From Piscinibacterium candidicorallinum (lineage in GTDB: Bacteria > Pseudomonadota > Gammaproteobacteria > Burkholderiales > Burkholderiaceae_C): a stretch of DNA of 64,000 nucleotides. The position numbers were made by a program, and so were the translations under genes. The first letter of the stretch is position 1, and every line of letters begins with the position of its first letter. The stretch is from positions 1,550,001 through 1,614,000 of the forward strand of contig NZ_CP180191.1 of assembly GCF_047549485.1 (NCBI RefSeq), read 5' to 3'. A model generated the notes under the pieces. It made no database searches, was not told the DNA's origin, and was given only the letters and a program-made list of their open reading frames with translations. This document shows, in pieces, positions 17,732-25,304 of the stretch.

Positions 17732-19504
17732 TCAGCCTGACTTCTTGGACGGCGTCCAGGCGCGCACGACCACGCGGTTGCGGCCGCCGGACTTGGCTGC
17801 ATAGAGTGCCTTGTCGGCTGTGCCGAAGAGCTGGTCCACGTGCTCGATGGCCTGAGCATCGGCCACGGCCACGCCAAAGCTGGCGGTGATGCGCATCGGC
17901 AGGCCGTCCGGGGCACGGAAGATGGTCTGCTCGATCGCGGCACGCACGCGCTCGGCCATCACATCGGCCGACTCGGGGCCCAGGTCTGAGGCCAGGGCGA
18001 TGAACTCCTCGCCGCCATAGCGGGCCAGCAGGTCCGACTGGCGGAATTCCGTCAGCGCGATCTGCGCCAGTTGCGTCAGCACGGCATCACCCACCGCATG
18101 GCCAAAGCGGTCATTGATGGCCTTGAAGTGGTCGCAGTCGAACAGCACCAGCGCAATCTGCCAGTTGTGGCGCCGTGCTTGCGCCAGCAAATGGGTGCCG
18201 CGCTCGTCAAAGGCGCGGCGGTTGGCCAGGCCGGTGAGCGGGTCGGAGGTGGAGGCGTGCTGCAGCTCGCGGATCAGCGCGCTGCGCTCCTGGGTGGCCC
18301 GCTGCTGCTGCTCGCTCAAGGCCTGCACCTCGGCCACGGCGCGCTGCAGGTCGCCCAGCTCGTCGGTGCGGCGCACCGCGGGCAGGCGGCGCACCGACTC
18401 GCCACGCAGCACGCGGCGGATGGCATGCGTGCTCGACAGCAGCGGGCGGATCACCCAGAGGCGGATGGTGAACAGCACGGCCAGTTCCACCAGCAGGATC
18501 AGGCCGGCCAGCGCCAGGTTGATCCACATGCGTTGCCGCGCCTCGGCCACGGCGCGCTCCGCACCCTCGCGGGCCACGGCAAAGGTTGTGTCGCGCAGCT
18601 GCACGATGGAGCGCATCTCCGGGACATAGCGCGCCACGAAGCCGCCGGACTCCAGACCGTAGTTGCCGTTGCTCAGGCCACGCTGGGTCATGTCGGCAAT
18701 GAAGGGCAGGCCCGCGCCGAAGTAGCGCGTGTTCAGCTCGAGCATGGCGGCGCGGATGCGGGGGTCCTCGCCCATGCGGTGGGTCTTGAGCTGCACATCC
18801 AGCAGCTGGGCAAGCTGCAGGATGCGGCCCTCGAGCAGTGGGATGTCGCGCCGCTCGCGCTCGCCCAGCGGGCGCTGCGTGGCCAGGGCACTGGTGAACT
18901 GCGAGCCCAGGCGGCCGGCGTTCTCGCGCAGTTCGGCGCTGTAGCGCGCGGCCACCAGGGGCATCGCCAGATCGGGGTGGGCGCGCTCGGCCGCGCCGGA
19001 GAGCAGGGTCACGGCGCTGAACACCGTATCGATCACGGCAAACATCTGGTCGATGGGCTCGCGAGTGAGGCGGCTGCCGGGCGCGGTGCGGTCGATTTCG
19101 GGCAGTTGCGCCACGCGGTCCACGTTGGCGCGCGCGCGCACCAGCTCCAGACGCGCGCGGTCCAGCAGCTCGGCGGCCCCGGTGGGTGCCGAATCGGGAT
19201 CGGCGTGCAGGGCCTCGAAGGCGCGGGTGAAGGCATCATCGGTGACTTGCCGGGCCTGGTTCAGGCGCTCGCGCCGCGCAGGGTCTGGCGGCACGCGGTC
19301 ATTGAGCACGGGGATGGTGGGGCCGCGCTCGGCCGAGGCTTTCTCGGCCACCTGCATGGCGAGGTTGGTGAGCTGCATCGCGGCCAGCCCGGCCTCGGCA
19401 GAGCGCACGAGACGCCAGTCCTGCACCACGGAGCGCGCCGCCATGAGCAGCACCAGGCTCAGCAGGATGCCGGTAAACAGCAGGAACAGACGGCTCAGAC
19501 GCAT
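17732..19504 (-). CDS. Membrane-bound diguanylate cyclase (GGDEF)
   Basis: A 590-aa sensor enzyme that makes cyclic di-GMP from two GTP. Order: N-terminal TM (LFLLFTGILLSLVLLMAARS), a helical periplasmic sensing region (about 25-325), a second TM (LALAGLILLVELAVLFTIRL), a HAMP-like linker (RRTDELGDLQRAVAEV), then GGDEF with STSDPLTGLANRRAFDE, FDCDHFKAINDRFGHAVGD and the active loop RYGGEEF (GGEEF is a competent variant). I do not see an RxxD inhibitory site five residues before the loop, so strong product inhibition may be absent. The periplasmic region carries no named sensor I recognise. Its promoter lies in 19505-19753. Confidence 0.92.
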   Translation of the reverse strand: MRLSRLFLLFTGILLSLVLLMAARSVVQDWRLVRSAEAGLAAMQLTNLAMQVAEKASAERGPTIPVLNDRVPPDPARRERLNQARQVTDDAFTRAFEALHADPDSAPTGAAELLDRARLELVRARANVDRVAQLPEIDRTAPGSRLTREPIDQMFAVIDTVFSAVTLLSGAAERAHPDLAMPLVAARYSAELRENAGRLGSQFTSALATQRPLGERERRDIPLLEGRILQLAQLLDVQLKTHRMGEDPRIRAAMLELNTRYFGAGLPFIADMTQRGLSNGNYGLESGGFVARYVPEMRSIVQLRDTTFAVAREGAERAVAEARQRMWINLALAGLILLVELAVLFTIRLWVIRPLLSSTHAIRRVLRGESVRRLPAVRRTDELGDLQRAVAEVQALSEQQQRATQERSALIRELQHASTSDPLTGLANRRAFDERGTHLLAQARRHNWQIALVLFDCDHFKAINDRFGHAVGDAVLTQLAQIALTEFRQSDLLARYGGEEFIALASDLGPESADVMAERVRAAIEQTIFRAPDGLPMRITASFGVAVADAQAIEHVDQLFGTADKALYAAKSGGRNRVVVRAWTPSKKSG

Positions 19505-19753
19505 TCAGAACGGGGTGGCAATCTTCTCGCGGGCGGTGCGGTCATTGCAGCGCAGCCGCGTGGATCGCCCCAAAGGCACCGTGGACCGCCCATCGTCAGG
19601 CGTGGTGCGACATCGCAAGCGCGAACGGATTAGGAGAACAGGCCTGCATGGTAGTGCGTTGCAGCACGGGTTCCCGGACCGCCGCCCGGGACGTTCGGCC
19701 ACAGCCGTTCTGCAGCGCCCCCAAGTCTGTGGAGACGCATTCCGCCTGCGTGC

Positions 19754-20374
19754 CTACCAGCCCAGCAGCGTGGCCACGCCCAGGCCGACAAACAGCAGTG
19801 CGGCCAGCTTGCCGATGGTCTTGGCGGAGACACGCGCGGCAATGGCTCGGCCCAGCAGCGCCGCCGGCGCGATGGCCAGCATCTCGCCCATCCACGCCCC
19901 GCCGATCACCGCCCACACGTGGTCCGTGCGCGTGCCCAGCAGCACCACGGCGATCTGGCTCTTGTCGCCCAGCTCCGCCAGCGCAAAGCCCACGGCGGCA
20001 CTGGTGAACACAGCCCAGGCCGTGGCGGCGCGCAGCTTGGCGGCGGCGTCCGGGTCCTCGTCTTCGTCGTCCGCCCCGCGCAGGAACAGCCAGGCACCGA
20101 AGGCAAAGAACAGCGCGGCGGAGATGTAGCGGGTGAGCGCGGGGTCGATCAGATTGGCCGCCGCCGCCCCCAGCCAGGCAGCGGGCACCATCAGCACCAG
20201 CGCACCCAGGCCAACGCCGGCCAGCACCGTCCAGGGGCGGTGGGTGCGTGCGGCCAGGGCCATGGCAAAGAGCTGGGTCTTGTCGCCCAGCTCGGCCACA
20301 AAGATGGTGGTGGCGGCGGTGATGAAGCTGGCGGCAGCGCCGGCCAGTGCAGGTTCGGTGATTGGAGAGGTCAC
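19754..20374 (-). CDS. TMEM165/GDT1 family cation transporter
   Basis: A 206-aa inner-membrane protein with the duplicated family signature: ELGDKTQLFAMALA in the first half and ELGDKSQIAVVLLG in the second, each at the start of a three-helix unit separated by an acidic loop (ADDEDEDPD). Family members export Mn2+ or exchange Ca2+/H+; in bacteria manganese export is the usual role (inference here). The start is GTG 20374, 20 bases after the nth stop, so it is probably cotranscribed with nth. I see no room for a yybP-ykoY riboswitch upstream. Confidence 0.88.
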   Translation of the reverse strand: MTSPITEPALAGAAASFITAATTIFVAELGDKTQLFAMALAARTHRPWTVLAGVGLGALVLMVPAAWLGAAAANLIDPALTRYISAALFFAFGAWLFLRGADDEDEDPDAAAKLRAATAWAVFTSAAVGFALAELGDKSQIAVVLLGTRTDHVWAVIGGAWMGEMLAIAPAALLGRAIAARVSAKTIGKLAALLFVGLGVATLLGW

Positions 20375-20394
20375 TGGGCTTGGGGGTGAAGCGA

Positions 20395-21486
20395 TCAGCC
20401 ACGCTTGCGGGTGGCAGCGGCGCGTTTTGTGGGGGCTTTGGCTGCGCGGCTTGTGGCGGCGGTTTTGGTGGTGGCTGTGACTTTGGTGGGCGTGGACTTG
20501 AGGGGCAGGGCTTTTGCAGGCACCCTGGCAGGCTTTCCGCTTGTCCCGCGCGGCTCTTCGGGCATTTTGGTCTGGGAAGCCGCGCCAGTGGTGGATCTGC
20601 GTTTTGGCGTCTTGGCGGGTGCGGAGGCGGTTTTGGCGCCTGCCGGTGGCGGTGGGGCCTTCTGCAGACCCTTCTTCACGGCTTTCTTGGCAGTCTTTCC
20701 GCTTGTCCTGTGGACTTCTCCAGCCATTTTGGTCTGAACAGCCGCGCCAGTACTTGATCCAGATCGCGTTTTCCGGGCGCTGGGCTGCATGGCTTCGGCG
20801 ATCTTCTGCGCCACGGGCTTGCGGGCGGGCTTGGCCTCTGCGACGGCCTCCGGGTCAGGCGTTTTGGGCTTGTAGGTGCACAGGTCGCTCACGGGGCAGC
20901 GCCAGCATTCGGGCTTGAGGGCCTTGCACACATAGCGGCCGTGCAGGATCAGCCAGTGGTGGGCATCCAGCTTGTACTCCGCGGGCACGACCTTCAGCAG
21001 CTTCTGCTCCACCACGTCCACGTTCTTGCCGGGCGCCAGGCCCAGGCGGTTGCTCACGCGGAAGATGTGCGTATCCACGGCGATGGTGGGCTCGCCAAAG
21101 GCGGTGTTCAGCACCACGTTGGCCGTCTTGCGGCCCACGCCGGGCAGGGCCTCGAGCGCCTCGCGGTCACGCGGCACCTGGCCGCCGTGCTGCTCGATCA
21201 GGATGCGACAGGTCTCGATCGCGTTCTTGGCCTTGTTGCGATACAGGCCGATGGTCTTCACGTACTCGGTCAGCCCCTCCACGCCCAGTGCGTACATGGC
21301 CTGCGGCGTGCGCGCCACCGGAAACAGCTTGCGCGTGGCCTTGTTCACGCCCACGTCCGTGGCCTGGGCGGAGAGCAGTACCGCAATGAGCAGCTCGAAG
21401 GGGCTGCTGTATTCCAGCTCGGTGGTGGGCTTGGGGTTGGCGGCGCGAAAGCGGGTGAAGAGTTCGGCAACGACGGCGGGTTTCAT
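20395..21486 (-). CDS. nth: Endonuclease III with a long repeat-derived basic tail
   Basis: A 363-aa protein; a DNA glycosylase/AP lyase that removes oxidised pyrimidines. Residues 1-210 form a complete Nth: helix-hairpin-helix LPGVGRKTANVV with catalytic Lys120, Asp138 in VDTHIFRVSNRLGL, and four iron-sulfur Cys (187, 194, 197, 203) at the same numbers as in E. coli. Residues 211-363 are an extra Lys/Ala/Pro-rich tail about 150 aa long, resembling histone-H1-like DNA-binding tails. Within it, residues 246-264 and 300-318 are two related peptides encoded by in-frame copies of the dispersed repeat. The ATG at 21486 matches normal Nth starts. The tail probably raises DNA affinity (inference). 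Confidence 0.93.
   Translation of the reverse strand: MKPAVVAELFTRFRAANPKPTTELEYSSPFELLIAVLLSAQATDVGVNKATRKLFPVARTPQAMYALGVEGLTEYVKTIGLYRNKAKNAIETCRILIEQHGGQVPRDREALEALPGVGRKTANVVLNTAFGEPTIAVDTHIFRVSNRLGLAPGKNVDVVEQKLLKVVPAEYKLDAHHWLILHGRYVCKALKPECWRCPVSDLCTYKPKTPDPEAVAEAKPARKPVAQKIAEAMQPSARKTRSGSSTGAAVQTKMAGEVHRTSGKTAKKAVKKGLQKAPPPPAGAKTASAPAKTPKRRSTTGAASQTKMPEEPRGTSGKPARVPAKALPLKSTPTKVTATTKTAATSRAAKAPTKRAAATRKRG
20533..20590. repeat. Dispersed repeat, copy E, inside the nth reading frame
   Basis: Reverse orientation relative to copy B. It reads GGCTTTCCGCTTGTCCC at the left and ATTTTGGTCTGGGAAG then CCGCGCCAGTG at the right. On the nth strand it encodes TGAASQTKMPEEPRGTSGKP without frameshift or stop. 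It differs from copy F mainly in the central CCCGAAGAG segment. Confidence 0.75.
20695..20750. repeat. Dispersed repeat, copy F, inside the nth reading frame
   Basis: Reverse orientation. CTTTCCGCTTGTCC, then CTCCAGCCATTTTGGTCTG, then CAGCCGCGCCAG. On the nth strand it gives TGAAVQTKMAGEVHRTSGK. It aligns with copy B over its whole length (both carry CCAAAATGGCTGGA and ACAAGCGGAAAG or its close variant), so this is a shared element and not simply coding repetition within nth. Confidence 0.78.
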
Positions 21487-21613
21487 GGGCGAGATTGTCC
21501 CAGAGCGCTGCAGCGCATCCCGGGCCGAGCGGGGCGGATCGTCGCGGAGCGGCCGGCGCGCCAGTGCGCAGGCTGACCGCGCGCCGCGGGGTGAAGACTT
21601 CACAAGCCGATGG

Positions 21614-21686
21614 CCTGAACCCGCTTGTCTGGTGCGGCTTTCCAGCCAGATGCCCTGAAGACGCGCTCCTGGTGCGCGGGTTCAGG
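21614..21686. repeat. Dispersed repeat, copy D, bounded by an 11-bp inverted repeat
   Basis: CCTGAACCCGC (21614-21624) and GCGGGTTCAGG (21676-21686) are perfect inverted repeats that bracket a reverse-oriented copy containing CCGCTTGTCTGGTGCGG, CTTTCCAGCCAGATGC and CCTGAAGACGCGC. It lies between the 3' end of the RnfB-like gene and the 5' end of nth (both minus strand), in the nth leader. Confidence 0.7.
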
Positions 21687-21781
21687 GGGGCCTGCGCAGG
21701 GCGGTGGCGTGTGGAGCTACGTGCTGCGATCACGGTCGGCGTTGGCGCCGCCGCACCTCGGCGCGCCGCGGCCAGGGCGAG

Positions 21782-22456
21782 CTAGGCCTTCGCGCCAGTG
21801 CCGCCCGCCTGCCGCCGCTCCCGCGCCCGGGCCAGCGCCGCTTCGATGGCGCTGCGCTTGCGCGCCAGTTCGGCGGCGGGGTCGGCCACGCCTTCCGTCT
21901 TCGTCAGTTCGGCCAGGTGCGCGAGCTTGTCCTGGGCCTTGGCGGCCAGGCGCTCGTCGTTTTCCGCGCGCTCGCGGATCAGGCGGGCGTTGCGGCTCTC
22001 GTAGCGGTGCAGGGCCTGGGCGGCGTCGTGGTCCGTCCAACCCGTCAGCCCCGGCTTTTCTTCCATGCTGATGCAGTCCACCGGGCAGGGCGCTACGCAG
22101 AGATCGCAGCCCGTGCACAGCGCATCAATCACGCCATGCATCCACTTCGGCGCGCCCACGATCGCATCCACCGGGCAGGCCTGGATACATAGCGTGCAGC
22201 CAATGCAGCGCGCCTCATCAATCACTGCAATGCGCCGCGGGCCTTCGACGCCATTGGCAGGATTCAGCGGCAACACCGGAAACCCCGTCACCGCCGCCAG
22301 CTTCTCAATCCCCGCCGCACCGCCCGGCGGGCACTGATTGATCTGCGCCTGCCCCGCCGCAATCGCCTCGGCATAGGGCCGACAGCCCGTGTACCCGCAC
22401 TTGGTGCACTGGGTCATGGGCAGGACGTCGTGGATCTGGTCGGCGAGGGCGCGCAT
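21782..22456 (-). CDS. rnfB: RnfB/RsxB-like iron-sulfur electron transfer protein
   Basis: A 224-aa ferredoxin-like protein. It has an N-terminal 4Fe-4S domain with CTKCGYTGCRPYAEAIAAG and a later QCPPGG Cys, then two 4Fe-4S motifs CIGCTLCIQACPVDAI and CTGCDLCVAPCPVDCI. The C-terminal 70 residues are a charged helix. It corresponds to the soluble part of RnfB; the usual membrane anchor is absent and no rnfACDGE genes are nearby, as in the lone rsxB-nth arrangement of many Burkholderiales. The ATG at 22456 fits the family start MRALADQIHDVLP. Its electron partner is unknown. Confidence 0.88.
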   Translation of the reverse strand: MRALADQIHDVLPMTQCTKCGYTGCRPYAEAIAAGQAQINQCPPGGAAGIEKLAAVTGFPVLPLNPANGVEGPRRIAVIDEARCIGCTLCIQACPVDAIVGAPKWMHGVIDALCTGCDLCVAPCPVDCISMEEKPGLTGWTDHDAAQALHRYESRNARLIRERAENDERLAAKAQDKLAHLAELTKTEGVADPAAELARKRSAIEAALARARERRQAGGTGAKA

Positions 22457-22500
22457 GCGTTCAAGTTTAGAAGGGCGGCAGTGCCCGGATTGCGCAGGTG

Positions 22501-22566
22501 AGATTGGCTCTGGGAGCGGGTCTTCAGGGGAAAGTGGCTGGAGAACCGCATGGGACAAGCGGGAAG
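22501..22566. repeat. Dispersed repeat, copy C (full length)
   Basis: It agrees with copy B at 57 of 66 positions by hand count, including the identical left end AGATTGGCTCTGGG. It sits in the divergent promoter region between the RnfB-like gene (start 22456) and the unknown gene at 22638, so it may carry or disturb regulatory signals of both. Confidence 0.85.
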
Positions 22567-22637
22567 CGTGCGTGCTGACTGACTCGGCCCAATATGAGCA
22601 GCCTTATAGTCGGCGACAGCAAGCAGAGAGAGCTCCA

Positions 22638-23123
22638 GTGCCCCCAAACATCCGTCGTCAGAAGAACGTTCAAGCTCAAGTTCAGGACCGGCGCGATCAG
22701 ATCCTCGACACCGCGCGCGAGTACGCCCAGCACCCAGAGCGCTTTGAATGGCTTCGTGCGACGCTCGCTTCCCAATCGCTTGATCCGCGAGACGGGATAC
22801 TCGTGGAGTTGCGGTCTGTCCCAGATCAGGGCTGCTGGGTGCACTACGGGATGTGGCTAGCTGGCGATGAGCGGTTCTACAAGTTTGTGGTGGACGAGAC
22901 GTTCGGCAAGCGATCGCTCGAAGGCAGTGGTCGTGTCGAGCAAGCGCGTGTCGACGATGTCACCGACTCCACTTCGATTGAGGAGTTTCTGCCCGGAACG
23001 GGCCACTCTTTGGGGTATTTGGCACTGGGAGTGCTCAGAGCCCATCGGCAGGGAACCGTCATATCGGTACGGTCGACAGCCGAAAGCGCAAACCACGTTT
23101 CTACAAATCTGAAAGCACGATGA
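22638..23123 (+). CDS. Hypothetical protein, first gene of an unknown pair
   Basis: A 161-aa predicted cytoplasmic protein from GTG 22638, with AGAGAG a few bases upstream; the frame is open further upstream but runs through repeat C. It contains RRDQILDTAREYAQHPERFEW and a beta-rich centre (DGILVELRSVPDQGCWVHYG, DERFYKFVVDETFGK). No domain is recognised. Base composition is less GC-rich than the neighbours, hinting at later acquisition. It overlaps the next gene by ATGA. Confidence 0.65.
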   Translation: MPPNIRRQKNVQAQVQDRRDQILDTAREYAQHPERFEWLRATLASQSLDPRDGILVELRSVPDQGCWVHYGMWLAGDERFYKFVVDETFGKRSLEGSGRVEQARVDDVTDSTSIEEFLPGTGHSLGYLALGVLRAHRQGTVISVRSTAESANHVSTNLKAR

Positions 23124-23533
23124 ATCGCCGTGGCGTCCTCATCGCATCGGTCTCGGCTGCGGGCTTGGTGACCGCCCTCGCGGCATTTCCTGAAGGTCCG
23201 AAGCCATTGCGGATCGATGCTCGAACAATGGCTGATCTAAAGGCGCTGCGCGCCGAGCCCAAATTCCTCGACTTGCCTGGCGCGCCCGCGGTAGAGGAGC
23301 GCCGCAGACTTGAACCGCTAATCAATCAATTGATCGACCGTTTGATTGCTGGCGTGCAGGCAAATCCGACAGATGCTTGGGTGCTGGCACAGATGGACCC
23401 AACGGTGAAGGCCTTTCACTTGGAGGACACGGAGGCGCGGGAGCGTTGCCTCAACTACATCGAAACGATATTCAGGATTTTGGGTATCCCGAATGATCGC
23501 GGCGCATTTCGCAAGTACATGATCTTTTGGTAG
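23120..23533 (+). CDS. Hypothetical exported protein, possibly DUF4844-like
   Basis: A 137-aa product starting in the ATGA overlap with the previous gene. The N-terminus MNRRGVLIASVSAAGLVTAL looks like a signal sequence with a twin-arginine flavour. The body is helical: MADLKALRAEPKFLDLPG, RRRLEPLINQLIDRLIAGV, ERCLNYIETIFRILGI. The pattern recalls the small uncharacterised DUF4844 family, but this is a guess. The third-position GC is visibly lower than in neighbouring genes. Function unknown. Confidence 0.6.
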   Translation: MNRRGVLIASVSAAGLVTALAAFPEGPKPLRIDARTMADLKALRAEPKFLDLPGAPAVEERRRLEPLINQLIDRLIAGVQANPTDAWVLAQMDPTVKAFHLEDTEARERCLNYIETIFRILGIPNDRGAFRKYMIFW

Positions 23534-23567
23534 CCCCGACAACCAGAAGGCGCAGCAGTCGCGCTCA

Positions 23568-24509
23568 TCAGCGTGTTCCCGCAACCCGCCCCAACGTCGC
23601 CGCATACACCCCACTGCGCGCCCCGCCAATCTCAACCGCCTTGCGCGCTGCCAACAGCGCCCCCGCCCGATCCCCCAACGCCAGCCGCGCCTGCGCGAGG
23701 TTGTTCCACGCATCCGCCGCCTTGGGGTGGGCGGTGGTGGCGCGTTGCCAGTGTTCGGCGGCAGCGGCGCGGTCGCCTGATTTCCAGGCGAGGTTGCCCA
23801 GGCCCATGAGGGCCACGAGGTCGTCGGGCCAGCGCGCGAGCAGGGCGCGGTAGGCGGTGGCGGCGGCCTGGGCGTCTGTGCGTTCCAGCGCGGATGCGGC
23901 CAAGCCGGCTTGCTCCTGCGTGGCGGTGCGCGGCAGCTGGCCGGGCGGGGTGATGGCCAGGGCCCAGTAGCCACTGCGCGCCCAGGTGTGCTCGAAAGTG
24001 TCGAGCTTCATGATCAGGTTGGGCGTGGTGCCGGAGTGCAGGGTGATCTCGCGCCGGGCGGCGTTGTGCCCGATGACCACGGCGTAGTGCCAGCGGGGCA
24101 GGGCGGGCAGAGAGAGGTTCTGCAGCACGATCACGGGCTGGCCGGCCGCCACTTCATCGAGCAACGCAGGCAGCCGGGGCGGCAGCAGGGTGGCGAGCAT
24201 GCCGGCGCGGCGGGCGGCCGCTTGCAGCTCGATCTGCAGGCTGCCCCCGGCGGCGGGCAGCATCATCTGCGGCGCGAGTGCCTCTGCCGTGACAGCCTTG
24301 CCGTGGAACTGCAGCACCATCGCCGTGGCCGCGGGGCCGCATTGGAGTTCGGCCTGAGGGATGAAGGGCACCTGCGCAATCTGCCCCGGCGCCGGTGCCG
24401 CGCCTTCTGACAACAGGCGGCTGGTCTGCGGCGCGGCGCAGGCGGCGAGCAGCAGGGGGGCGGCCAAGAGCAGGGCGAGCGTGCGGCGCCGCCCTGCAAA
24501 ACATATCAC
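23568..24509 (-). CDS. PA2778-family C39-like cysteine peptidase lipoprotein with TPR
   Basis: A 313-aa protein from GTG 24509 (no in-frame ATG precedes the signal peptide). A lipoprotein signal ends LLLAAC (Cys24). A papain-fold/C39-like domain follows: the nucleophile is Cys57 in ELQCGPAATAMVL and the likely His is in RWHYAVVIGHN. The C-terminal 110 residues form TPR-like helices (ALLARWPDDLVALMGLGNLA, AADAWNNLAQARLALGDRAG). The family is named after Pseudomonas PA2778 and is typically encoded next to a PA2779-type membrane protein, which is exactly the case here. The substrate is unknown; an outer-membrane or periplasmic location is inferred. Confidence 0.85.
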   Translation of the reverse strand: MICFAGRRRTLALLLAAPLLLAACAAPQTSRLLSEGAAPAPGQIAQVPFIPQAELQCGPAATAMVLQFHGKAVTAEALAPQMMLPAAGGSLQIELQAAARRAGMLATLLPPRLPALLDEVAAGQPVIVLQNLSLPALPRWHYAVVIGHNAARREITLHSGTTPNLIMKLDTFEHTWARSGYWALAITPPGQLPRTATQEQAGLAASALERTDAQAAATAYRALLARWPDDLVALMGLGNLAWKSGDRAAAAEHWQRATTAHPKAADAWNNLAQARLALGDRAGALLAARKAVEIGGARSGVYAATLGRVAGTR

Positions 24510-24534
24510 CCGACCAAGCCGACCGGGCAGAAAG

Positions 24535-24561
24535 CAAAACGCCCGACCTTGCCGGTCGGGC
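24535..24561 (-). terminator. Hairpin terminator/attenuator between the PA2779 and PA2778 genes
   Basis: GCCCGACC (24541-24548) and GGTCGGGC (24554-24561) form a perfect 8-bp stem with a 5-base loop; on the minus strand it is followed by GTTTTGCTTTC. It lies after the PA2779-family stop and before the PA2778 start, so it may reduce expression of the downstream gene. Confidence 0.65.
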
Positions 24562-24583
24562 GCGATGGACAGGTCGCCGCGGA

Positions 24584-25006
24584 TCAACGGACCGATCGCG
24601 TGAACGGGAACACCTTGGTCAGGCCGAGGATGTCCGTCACCAGCAGGATGATGAAGACGGTGAAGAGCACACCCAGGATGTCCGATGCGCCGGCGGGCAT
24701 CTGGTCGATCTGCGCGGCAATGCGGGCGGCTTCGTCGTCGGTCAGGGCGCCCACACGGGCCTGCACCTGGCCGATATCCACACCGCGCTGGGTGAGAGCG
24801 GCGCGTACTTCGTCGCGGGCCAGCAGGCTCTTCAGGTGCTCGCGCTGGGCCAGGGTGGCCTGGCTGGCGGCCACGGATTCGGTATCGATGATGCCTGCCG
24901 TGGCTGGGGCTTGTGCGGCTTGAGCGAAGGCTGCCATCGGCAGGCTGGTGCCCAGCACGCAGGTGACGGTGAAGGCGGCAACGGTACGAACGAGGGCAGC
25001 GTGCAT
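24584..25006 (-). CDS. PA2779-family membrane protein
   Basis: A 140-aa protein with a cleavable signal (VAAFTVTCVLGTSLPMAAFAQA), a helical periplasmic middle (LAQREHLKSLLARDEVRAAL, LTDDEAARIAAQIDQMPAG) and a C-terminal TM (ILGVLFTVFIILLVTDILGL) ending in a short basic tail. This is the layout of the PA2779 family. It is encoded directly upstream of the PA2778-type peptidase; the two likely work together in the envelope, but the function is not established. Confidence 0.85.
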   Translation of the reverse strand: MHAALVRTVAAFTVTCVLGTSLPMAAFAQAAQAPATAGIIDTESVAASQATLAQREHLKSLLARDEVRAALTQRGVDIGQVQARVGALTDDEAARIAAQIDQMPAGASDILGVLFTVFIILLVTDILGLTKVFPFTRSVR

Positions 25007-25239
25007 CTGTATCTCCAGTGTTGTGGCTGGCCGGTCGGATGCAACGCGTCCGATCCGGCAACAGCGGGTGGCGAGAGGCTAAGCGCAGGCCGCTTCAATG
25101 GTCAATTGTGCAATTGCATCCTTTGGCAGCGCGCGACAGCGCTCACGGCTGACTCGGCGCGGAGGGCAAGCCGGCTGCGTGCGCAAAGCGCATGGCCTGC
25201 GGCCCAGGCGCGTGGCCCGCAGCCTCACTTGGAGGATGC

Positions 25240-25275
25240 GCGAAAGAAATTCGCCGAGCACGGGGCTCGGCGAAT
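25240..25275 (-). terminator. Rho-independent terminator of phaZ
   Basis: ATTCGCCGAGC (25249-25259) pairs perfectly with GCTCGGCGAAT (25265-25275) around the loop ACGGG. Read on the minus strand it runs into TTTCTTTCGCG, and it begins 30 bases after the phaZ stop. The remainder of 25007-25304 shows nothing else I can assign. Confidence 0.8.
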
Positions 25276-25304
25276 CGTTGCAGCCGGCGCCGCAGCCAGC
25301 GCAA

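Noticed and set aside
20375..20394. A manganese (yybP-ykoY) riboswitch before the GDT1-type gene
   Set aside because: Only 20 bases separate it from nth; there is no space for the structure.
22389..22637. N-terminal extension of the unknown gene through repeat C
   Set aside because: The frame is open but overlaps the RnfB-like 5' end and the repeat; a GTG with a ribosome-binding site at 22638 is more plausible.
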